In this document: positions 1 to 4,219 of the stretch, piece after piece
Layout of the letters: the number at the start of each line of letters is the position of its first letter
How positions within the stretch are numbered: position 1 is the first letter of the stretch
NCBI GenBank assembly: GCA_024408745.1
Contig: JAKSUS010000072.1
Location: 1 to 6,287 of the forward strand
DNA from: Candidatus Gastranaerophilales bacterium
Lineage (GTDB): Bacteria; Cyanobacteriota; Vampirovibrionia; Gastranaerophilales; JAILCC01
Length of the DNA stretch: 6,287 nucleotides
Direction: 5' to 3'
Translations under genes and position numbers: made by a program
Notes under the pieces: generated by a model
What the model saw: only the letters and a program-made list of their open reading frames with translations
What the model was told of the DNA's origin: nothing
Databases searched by the model: none

Positions 1-66
1 ATTTATTAAAATAAAGGTGGACAAATTTGCACTCCAAAACAAAAGAACCTCTATGTAGTAATCACA

Positions 67-233
67 GAGCCTTTCAGGCTCATTATCGGCTTTCAGCCGA
101 TTTATATAAATAGTTTTTATTATACCTAAATGAACCGAAGGTTCATAAAATTCGTGCACGGCGTATTTTGGGACAAAATACGCGCACATGTTTTCTTTGC
201 GACCCGTTTCTTTTGCGCCAAAAGAAATGGGTC
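67..233. repeat. Cluster of five consecutive hairpins (structured intergenic element)
   Basis: Five perfect or near-perfect inverted repeats follow each other with short spacers. Hairpin 1 pairs 67-71 (GAGCC) with 77-81. Hairpin 2 pairs 85-91 (ATCGGCT) with 95-101, loop TTC. Hairpin 3 pairs 130-136 (ATGAACC) with 140-146, loop GAA. Hairpin 4 pairs 161-169 (GCGTATTTT) with 175-183 and is extended by GTGC 154-157 with GCAC 184-187 across a three-base bulge. Hairpin 5 pairs 201-214 with 220-233 (GACCC-G-TTTCTTTT arm, one G-T pair, loop GCGCC). These stems are more GC-rich than the surroundings. Only A/T-rich stretches follow, with no long T tract, so they do not look like a series of ordinary terminators. 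A mobile REP-like intergenic repeat or a folded RNA are the alternatives; the sequence alone does not decide. Seen directly: the pairings. Inferred: the role. Confidence 0.6.
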
Positions 234-341
234 AAAATCCAAAATGTTGCTATTAAAAAAGTTCTCATAATTAATATTATAAGCAGAATTTAGTCAAATA
301 TGTTATGAACAATAACTATACATCGGGATAAAACTTTTTCA

Positions 342-350
342 TGCTATCAT
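342..350 (+). promoter_or_regulatory. Extended -10 promoter of the PHP gene, leaderless arrangement
   Basis: TGCTATCAT is a TGn-extended -10 element (TATCAT at 345-350). No convincing -35 lies 16-18 bases upstream, which extended -10 promoters tolerate. Transcription would be expected to start about seven bases after the hexamer, at or next to the ATG at 357. This matches the absence of any Shine-Dalgarno site before the gene. The same core, TGCTATCATA, recurs at 4001-4010. Confidence 0.5.
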
Positions 351-356
351 ATAACT

Positions 357-1196
357 ATGTTAAAGGCAGATTTACATATACACAGTAATATTTCAGACGG
401 CAGCGATAGTATTGAAGAACTTGCGAAAAATATAAAGCTAGCAAAATTTGATGTTGTCGCTTTAACCGATCATGATACCGTTGCCGGTATAGAAAAAATG
501 AAAAGTCTAATACCTGATAATATCAGATTTATCAAAGGTATTGAATTAACCTGCACGGCAGATAACGGTTTAAAATCACATGTCCTCGGGTTCAATTGCG
601 ACATTAAAAATAAAGAACTCTTAAATCTCATTGCTAAAGGGAAAATTTTAAGACGCAAAAAAATGGAAACGAGAATTGAATTTTTAAAAAATGTTTGGAA
701 TATTGAACTCACAAAAGAAGAACTTGAATGGTTATATTCAAGAGAAACCGTTGTAAAAACACATTTCGGAATCATTTTGGTCAACAGAGGTTTATCCGAT
801 AATTTGATTGATGCGATGGATAAATATTTTGACGGTTGTAAAACAGGCAACACAAGATTTGATACAAAAGAAGCAATTGACGCAATAATTTCGGCTGGTG
901 GTGTTCCCGTTTGGGCACATCCGTTAGGCGGCGAAGGCGAAAAGCATATTGAAGAAAATTTATTTTTGCAAAGATTAGAAAAAATGATATCTTTGGGAAT
1001 AAAAGGGTTGGAATGTTATTATTCAAGATATAATTTTGATGAAATTGAAATACTTTTACGAGCCGCCAAAAACAATAATTTATTAATTTCAGGCGGAAGT
1101 GATTATCACGGGGCAAATAAAACAATTCCGTTAGGGCGCTTAAATATTGATGATGAAATAATCGATGGGAATAAATTAAGCATTTTAAAATATTAA
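357..1196 (+). CDS. PHP-domain metal-dependent phosphoesterase (RNase AM / YciV-like)
   Basis: A 279-residue protein made almost entirely of one PHP domain. The metal-binding residues are all present: HxH at H7/H9 in the DLHIHS motif, D14, D38-H39-D40 (TDHD), E63 (GIELT), H75, H136 (KTHFG), H188 (VWAHP) and D249-x-H251 (SDYHG). Length, motif order and the AGGVPVWAHP segment match the family of E. coli YciV/RNase AM, cytoplasmic enzymes that use a metal cluster to remove phosphate from 3',5'-bisphosphonucleotides or trim RNA 5' ends. The exact substrate cannot be read from sequence. No signal peptide or membrane segment is seen. The start is the ATG at 357: no ribosome site precedes it and the -10 element ends only six bases upstream, so a leaderless mRNA is likely. 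The gene stands alone and converges on ftsX. Family is certain; the RNase AM subfamily is probable. Confidence 0.88.
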   Translation: MLKADLHIHSNISDGSDSIEELAKNIKLAKFDVVALTDHDTVAGIEKMKSLIPDNIRFIKGIELTCTADNGLKSHVLGFNCDIKNKELLNLIAKGKILRRKKMETRIEFLKNVWNIELTKEELEWLYSRETVVKTHFGIILVNRGLSDNLIDAMDKYFDGCKTGNTRFDTKEAIDAIISAGGVPVWAHPLGGEGEKHIEENLFLQRLEKMISLGIKGLECYYSRYNFDEIEILLRAAKNNNLLISGGSDYHGANKTIPLGRLNIDDEIIDGNKLSILKY

Positions 1197-1210
1197 ACTG
1201 CAAACAAATT

Positions 1211-1235
1211 AATACTATATTTTTAAGTATTTTCT
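1211..1235. terminator. Weak hairpin in the PHP/ftsX convergent junction
   Basis: AATACT (1211-1216) pairs with AGTATT (1226-1231) around a nine-base AT-rich loop, followed on the + strand by TTTTC. It lies in the 18-base gap between the two stop codons and overlaps the end of ftsX. The stem is short and AT-rich, so termination here for either gene is possible but not well supported. Confidence 0.25.
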
Positions 1236-2090
1236 TACGGAAATCAAACTTCCGCCTGCACCAACAAACACACCCAAAACAAAAACGCTTAGCATAACTA
1301 CGTTTAAAGCGCCTGTGCCATTTACTAAACCTAAAAATCTCGCTAAATTATCAAGTTCACCCTGAACAAAATTTATCGGAATTAATGCAAGTAATGCACC
1401 CGTAAAACCATATAAACCGCCTTGTAAAATAAACGGTGCTCTGATATACCAGTTATAAACCCCCATAAGACGCATAATTTCAATTTCTGTTTTCTTTGAT
1501 TGTATGGCAAGGTTAATTGTGTTACTGATTACAAACATTGTTAAACCGCCTAAAATAAACAGTACAACCAAAGTTACGATATTACTTATATCACTTGCAC
1601 GCTGTATTTTATCAGATAAGTCTTTTGTAAATCTGACATCTTCAATTTCTTCCATTTTTTTAATTTTTGCAATGGTAGGTGTCGTATATTCTTGTTTTTT
1701 AACCTTTACATGTAAAGTATCAGGCAAAGGGTTAGAAATGTTAGGCACTTTCATTTGACGTTTCATTTCTGACCAGGCTTTTTCCTTTGTTGTTAAAGAT
1801 ACTTTTGAAACTTCAGGTAAATTCTTTATTCTGAAAATTGCATCTTTTGTACTTGCATTATTTTTTACATATGCTGAAATTTCCAAATCAGAACCGATTT
1901 GATTAATAAAACTTGATAATGCAATACTTGAACGGAACAAAGAACCGAAAATTGAAAGAATTGCTGCCATTGTCGTAATTACAACAAGATTCATCCACCC
2001 TGCCTGTGTTAAGAGCTTAACTGTTTCTGCTCCTATTCTGAACATTATTCTTATATCTGTTATTAAATTTTTCTTGGAATTTTTTTTCAT
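1215..2090 (-). CDS. ftsX: Cell division ABC transporter permease FtsX
   Basis: A 291-residue membrane protein with FtsX topology: a cytoplasmic N-terminus, TM1 at about residues 33-58, an extracytoplasmic domain at about 59-168 with the usual ISAYVK and LPEVSKVSLTTKEKAW-type segments, then three clustered TM helices at about 169-195, 217-242 and 262-285. The motif KKTEIEIMRLMG (199-210), between TM2 and TM3, is the typical FtsX/permease contact with the ATPase. FtsX works with the ATPase FtsE at the division site, transmitting ATP hydrolysis to extracellular peptidoglycan hydrolases or their activators. The ATG at 2090 has a good ribosome site (AGGA in ACGAGGACTT) that lies between the ftsE stop and this start, which are nine bases apart, so the two genes form one transcript. 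The protein itself is intact although its partner gene is broken. Length is normal for the family. Identification is firm. Confidence 0.95.
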   Translation of the reverse strand: MKKNSKKNLITDIRIMFRIGAETVKLLTQAGWMNLVVITTMAAILSIFGSLFRSSIALSSFINQIGSDLEISAYVKNNASTKDAIFRIKNLPEVSKVSLTTKEKAWSEMKRQMKVPNISNPLPDTLHVKVKKQEYTTPTIAKIKKMEEIEDVRFTKDLSDKIQRASDISNIVTLVVLFILGGLTMFVISNTINLAIQSKKTEIEIMRLMGVYNWYIRAPFILQGGLYGFTGALLALIPINFVQGELDNLARFLGLVNGTGALNVVMLSVFVLGVFVGAGGSLISVRKYLKI

Positions 2091-2099
2091 AAGTCCTCG

Positions 2100-2459
2100 T
2101 TAATCGTAAGTTCCGCCTTCAACATCTCTTACGATTTCACCTCCGTCAAGTGTTATTACACGTTTTCTGAAATGGTTTACTATCATATGATCGTGAGTTG
2201 AAACAATAACAGTAATACCACGTTGGTTAATTTGGTCTAATATTTCCATAACTTCCATAGAAGTAGTAGGATCTAAGTTTCCTGTCGGTTCATCTGCTAT
2301 TAAGAGCGGTGGTCCGTTTACAATCGCTCTTGCAATACCTACTCTTTGTTGTTCACCGCCTGATAATTCAGTTGGTTTTGAATACAATTTATGTGACAAA
2401 CCTACAATTTTTAATGCACCTTTTACGCGTTCATCAACATCTTTTGAACGCATTCCCAA
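2100..2459 (-). CDS. ftsE: FtsE C-terminal fragment (signature, Walker B, H-loop)
   Basis: The C-terminal half of the FtsE ATPase, read in a different frame from its N-terminal half. It carries the ABC signature LSGGEQQRV, Walker B (LLIADEP followed by TGNLDP) and the switch histidine STHD, all expected for FtsE. The 119-residue length counts from the TTG at 2459, but that codon is the leucine of an ...AYVIRTLGMRSK run whose frame is open back to about 2518, so it is probably not a real start. ATG at 2453 is another candidate; neither has a clear ribosome site. If the frames were rejoined, the whole protein would be about 234 residues, or about 224 without the local duplication; E. coli FtsE is 222. 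On its own this piece lacks Walker A and could not bind ATP normally. It ends nine bases before ftsX. Confidence 0.85.
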   Translation of the reverse strand: MGMRSKDVDERVKGALKIVGLSHKLYSKPTELSGGEQQRVGIARAIVNGPPLLIADEPTGNLDPTTSMEVMEILDQINQRGITVIVSTHDHMIVNHFRKRVITLDGGEIVRDVEGGTYD

Positions 2460-2464
2460 AGTTC

Positions 2465-2803
2465 TTATAACATAAGCAACGTTGTCATAAAAAGATAGGA
2501 ATAGGCAATATTGTCAAACACAGTTTGATTTTGGAGTAATTTATAATCTTGAAAAACTATTCCCATGCATCTTCTTAAGTTAGGTACTTTATTAACGGAA
2601 ATTCTTGAAACATCAACTCCTCCGACAATAACTTTACCTGTTGTCGGACTTTCTTCTCTGTATAACAATTTCATTAAAGTTGATTTTCCTGCTCCGCTTG
2701 AACCAACCAAAAAAACAAATTCACCTTTTTCAATTTCGAGGTTAATATCTTTTAATGCATAAGTATTCGGATAATTTTTAGATACGTTTATTAATTTAAT
2801 CAT
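2465..2803 (-). CDS. ftsE: FtsE N-terminal fragment (Walker A, Q-loop), frame broken
   Basis: The N-terminal half of the FtsE ATPase, 112 residues from ATG 2803 to a premature TAA. Walker A is GSSGAGKST (34-42) and the Q-loop is FQDYKLL (84-90), followed by NQTVFDNIAY, the FtsE-typical stretch after the Q-loop. After residue 105 the frame runs into FMTTLLML-stop, unlike any FtsE, while the -1 frame continues with YDNVAYVIRTLGM into the C-terminal fragment. The open frame extends to a TTG at 2830, but the best promoter predicts transcription from about 2828, so the ATG at 2803 (MIKLINVSKNYPN, as in other FtsE proteins) is preferred; it has no obvious Shine-Dalgarno. This may be a real frameshift, a sequencing or assembly error, or programmed slippage at CTTTTTA. 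FtsE is normally the ATPase that drives FtsX. Confidence 0.88.
   Translation of the reverse strand: MIKLINVSKNYPNTYALKDINLEIEKGEFVFLVGSSGAGKSTLMKLLYREESPTTGKVIVGGVDVSRISVNKVPNLRRCMGIVFQDYKLLQNQTVFDNIAYSYLFMTTLLML
2472..2515 (-). repeat. Near-duplicated segment at the ftsE frame break
   Basis: Two 15-base copies on the minus strand, at 2515-2501 (GACAATATTGCCTAT) and 2486-2472 (GACAACGTTGCTTAT), are 12/15 identical and 29 bases apart. They encode DNIAY and DNVAY in different frames, and two of the three differences are synonymous. An A run at 2489-2493 (T5 on the coding strand) lies between them. One extra base there would make the offset 30 and give an in-frame protein with a ten-residue near-duplication. 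Confidence 0.75.
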
Positions 2804-2834
2804 AATATTTTGTAAAAAATTTCTTATCAATATT

Positions 2835-2863
2835 ATTATATCAAAAACTATTTGTTATGAAAA
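2835..2863 (-). promoter_or_regulatory. Promoter of ftsE-ftsX
   Basis: On the minus strand, TTTTCA (2863-2858) is a 4/6 match to the -35 consensus, followed after 17 bases by TATAAT (2840-2835) with a TGA extension. The predicted start is near 2828, giving a leader of about 25 bases before ATG 2803. This argues against using the TTG at 2830 as the ftsE start. Confidence 0.6.
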
Positions 2864-2895
2864 ATAATTTTACAAAATATAAAACGATTAAAATT

Positions 2896-3135
2896 TTAAA
2901 TTTTTTGAACTTCTATTTTAAATGCCTTGCAAATGCTCATGAAAACATTATCCTGACTGTCTGCTATAATAATTTCCTGTTGTTTGTTGATATTGGGATT
3001 ATTAAAAGCAGAAACACCCGCATATTTTTGCACCATATTTGTAAAAGAATCGAGTTTGCCTCTTCTTTTTAAAGAGCGTATTGCTTTTGAAGTTACAAAA
3101 AAATTTCCTGAAAAACTTATATTATCAATTTTCAC
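2896..3135 (-). CDS. Small hypothetical protein, downstream member of a paralogous pair
   Basis: A 79-residue protein that I do not recognise. It begins MKIDNISFSGNF, carries a basic stretch (KAIRSLKRRGK) and ends with SICKAFKIEVQK. It aligns along its length with the neighbouring 83-residue protein: shared N-terminal I-x-NI-x-F-x-x-NF, central AGV-x-A, and the C-terminal IC-x-x-F-x-I-x-x-x-K. No signal peptide, membrane segment or catalytic motif is visible. The start is GTG at 3135, preceded by AGGAG six bases away. That ribosome site lies inside the last codons of the upstream gene, whose stop is only one base away, so translation is very probably coupled. The short I-F-G-like N-terminus may be a lineage-specific tag; this is inference. 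Real gene: likely. Function: unknown. Confidence 0.75.
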   Translation of the reverse strand: MKIDNISFSGNFFVTSKAIRSLKRRGKLDSFTNMVQKYAGVSAFNNPNINKQQEIIIADSQDNVFMSICKAFKIEVQKI

Positions 3136-3136
3136 A

Positions 3137-3388
3137 TTAAACTCCTGTATTCACTTTTTTATATGGAATATGAAATTCTTCGCATATATCTAAAATTAAA
3201 CCATCTTTTTTATTTGGGACTTTTATATTATACGATTTCCCTTTAAATAAGTCATCAGCTGATTTTGCATCAACTCCTGCTTCATACAACATAAATCGTA
3301 TAAAGTCCTCATTTTTTGAAACTTTTTTATTTTTTGCATGTAAATCTATTCTAAAATTACTACCGAAATTTATATTATTAATTTGCAT
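3137..3388 (-). CDS. Small hypothetical protein, upstream member of a paralogous pair
   Basis: An 83-residue lysine-rich protein that I do not recognise. It starts MQINNINFGSNFRIDL and shares an N-terminal motif, an AGVDA centre and a DICEEFHIPYKK tail with the protein encoded directly downstream, so the two arose by tandem duplication. No membrane helix, signal peptide or enzyme motif is seen. ATG 3388 is chosen over the upstream TTG at 3412, because AAGGGTGAAG lies just before the ATG, the paralogue starts at the equivalent residue, and the TATAAT at 3417-3412 would put the transcript start near 3405. It is the first gene of a two-gene operon; its stop is one base from the GTG of the next gene. 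Function unknown. Confidence 0.77.
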   Translation of the reverse strand: MQINNINFGSNFRIDLHAKNKKVSKNEDFIRFMLYEAGVDAKSADDLFKGKSYNIKVPNKKDGLILDICEEFHIPYKKVNTGV

Positions 3389-3411
3389 AAACTTCACCCT
3401 TAATGATAACA

Positions 3412-3417
3412 ATTATA
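3412..3417 (-). promoter_or_regulatory. -10 element of the small-protein operon
   Basis: A perfect TATAAT on the minus strand, 23 bases before ATG 3388, leaves a short leader containing the AAGGGTG ribosome site. I see no good -35 at the normal distance, so the call rests on the -10 and its position. Confidence 0.45.
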
Positions 3418-3451
3418 GTAAAATTCAAACAAAATAAAATTTGTTATTTTA

Positions 3452-3467
3452 TATTTATTAATAAATA
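3452..3467. repeat. 16-base AT palindrome
   Basis: TATTTATTAATAAATA is a perfect palindrome of only A and T between the acidic-protein gene and the small-protein operon. It could be an operator-like site or simply chance in AT-rich DNA. It has no T-run context typical of a terminator. Confidence 0.3.
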
Positions 3468-3489
3468 ATAATTTGTTTTATGTAAATAC

Positions 3490-3510
3490 TAAATAAACAA
3501 TTAGGAATTG
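3490..3510 (-). terminator. Possible weak terminator after the acidic-protein gene
   Basis: On the minus strand CAATT (3510-3506) and AATTG (3502-3498) flank a CCT loop, followed by TTTATTT. It starts 27 bases past the stop codon of the 135-residue gene. The five-pair AT-rich stem is weak, so confidence is low. Confidence 0.25.
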
Positions 3511-3536
3511 CATAAAAGGATAATTCTGTTAACTTC

Positions 3537-3944
3537 TTACTCGGCTTTATTATTAGTTTCAGTTGTTTCTTCGCTTACGGTTTCTTGTTTATTATCATTT
3601 TGCTTCTGATTGTTTTCAGAATTTTCTTCTTCGTTAATTGCTAAAACTTTTGCCGAATTATCTTCAATTTCTACTTTATTATTAATAAGTTTCTTTTTAT
3701 ATTTATCTTTTGCTTTAACTACATTTGCAGCATTAAGAGCAGCTAAGGAATTTAATGTTGCTCTTAATTGCGCAGATCTGTCAACAAAAGATGACTGTTG
3801 GAATTCTTCCTCATTCTGATTTTGTCCTCGGCGATCAAAGTATTCTTCACCTGAAGCTTTATCATTAGGATTGTTTGCAACATTTGTATTATCCATGTTT
3901 ATTGTTGGGCGATTTATTTGACTTAAACTCATTCCCTCGGACAT
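3537..3944 (-). CDS. Hypothetical acidic, low-complexity protein
   Basis: A 135-residue protein that I do not recognise. Composition divides it into three parts: residues 1-50, rich in N, D, E and Q; a central segment at about 52-88 (SSFVDRSAQLRATLNSLAALNAANVVKAKDKYKKK) that could form one amphipathic helix; and a tail from about 95 dominated by E, N, K, Q and T. There is no cysteine, no hydrophobic membrane segment, no signal peptide and no enzyme motif, so it is probably largely disordered and cytoplasmic. The start is ATG 3944 with GAGGG about ten bases upstream, a slightly long spacing. ATG 3932 (MSLSQ) is an alternative, but the GAGGG before it lies only one base away, too close. It is divergent from malQ and upstream of the small-protein operon on the same strand. 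It could be a scaffold or an adaptor, but nothing proves a role. Confidence 0.65.
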   Translation of the reverse strand: MSEGMSLSQINRPTINMDNTNVANNPNDKASGEEYFDRRGQNQNEEEFQQSSFVDRSAQLRATLNSLAALNAANVVKAKDKYKKKLINNKVEIEDNSAKVLAINEEENSENNQKQNDNKQETVSEETTETNNKAE

Positions 3945-3977
3945 AGTTATTTTACCCTCGTTAATTCCTTAATTGTT

Positions 3978-3986
3978 ATTGTATCA
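3978..3986 (-). promoter_or_regulatory. Extended -10 promoter of the acidic-protein gene
   Basis: On the minus strand TGATACAAT is a TGn-extended -10 (TACAAT). It lies 34 bases before the ATG at 3944 and upstream of the GAGGG ribosome site. No clear -35 at standard spacing. Confidence 0.4.
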
Positions 3987-4000
3987 GTTTTTTAAAATTT

Positions 4001-4009
4001 TGCTATCAT
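4001..4009 (+). promoter_or_regulatory. Second copy of the TGCTATCAT extended -10 element
   Basis: It is identical over ten bases (TGCTATCATA) to the element in front of the PHP gene. It points toward malQ, whose ATG is 211 bases downstream. An ATG at 4017 lies seven bases after the hexamer, the same geometry as at the PHP gene. It may drive a short leaderless peptide gene or act as a distal malQ promoter with a long leader. Confidence 0.4.
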
Positions 4010-4016
4010 ACAATTT

Positions 4017-4094
4017 ATGTATAATCCGTTTCGTATTAATGGGTCTAAATTTTTCTTTTTGCTATTAATTTATAAAACTTGTAACATTTCTTAA
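4017..4094 (+). CDS. Possible 25-residue leaderless peptide with a hydrophobic segment
   Basis: A short open frame starting at an ATG seven bases after the extended -10 element. The peptide begins MYNPFRINGSK, contains a hydrophobic run FFFLLLIY (12-19) and ends KTCNIS. It has no Shine-Dalgarno site, consistent only with leaderless translation. A frame this short is expected by chance in AT-rich DNA, so the support is its position relative to the promoter and its membrane-like core. The remaining bases up to 4219 hold no further gene that I can see. Confidence 0.2.
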   Translation: MYNPFRINGSKFFFLLLIYKTCNIS

Positions 4095-4180
4095 AATTCG
4101 CTAAAATCAATACTAAATTATTTATGTTGCGGAATGTAAATCTTATATTAAACATGTCTATACTGTTATTATTTTAATAA

Positions 4181-4186
4181 TATAAT
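4181..4186 (+). promoter_or_regulatory. Candidate -10 element proximal to malQ
   Basis: TATAAT lies 34 bases before the malQ ATG, in a very AT-rich stretch where such matches are common. No recognisable -35 lies 16-18 bases upstream, so this is weak. The ribosome site AAGGCGG (4206-4212), seven bases before the ATG, is clearer. Confidence 0.3.
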
Positions 4187-4219
4187 AATTTTAGGTTAGA
4201 TTAATAAGGCGGTTAATAT

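Noticed and set aside
2..58. An open frame from the left edge ending in TAG at 56-58 that could be the tail of an upstream gene.
   Set aside because: Only 18 codons with no recognisable motif; such a run is common by chance in AT-rich DNA, so it is not listed as a gene.
27..113. A 28-codon frame from TTG with AGGTGG upstream, running through the first two hairpins.
   Set aside because: The frame is made of the hairpin sequence itself and shows no protein-like pattern; the inverted repeats explain it better.
1..356. The hairpin cluster as a CRISPR array or attachment site.
   Set aside because: The stems differ in sequence from one to the next, there is no regular repeat-spacer pattern, no cas gene and no integrase nearby.
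781..1203. A 140-codon open frame on the minus strand opposite the PHP gene.
   Set aside because: The + strand frame carries every PHP metal ligand; the opposite frame has no motif or ribosome site and is a shadow.
2880..2900. AAAATT/AATTTT inverted repeat at the end of the 79-residue gene as a terminator.
   Set aside because: The stem is only A-T pairs and overlaps the stop codon, with no T run after it; too weak to support.
2962..2970. TGCTATAAT on the + strand inside the 79-residue gene, a possible antisense promoter.
   Set aside because: No plausible product downstream and the match is inside a coding region; chance is the simpler explanation.
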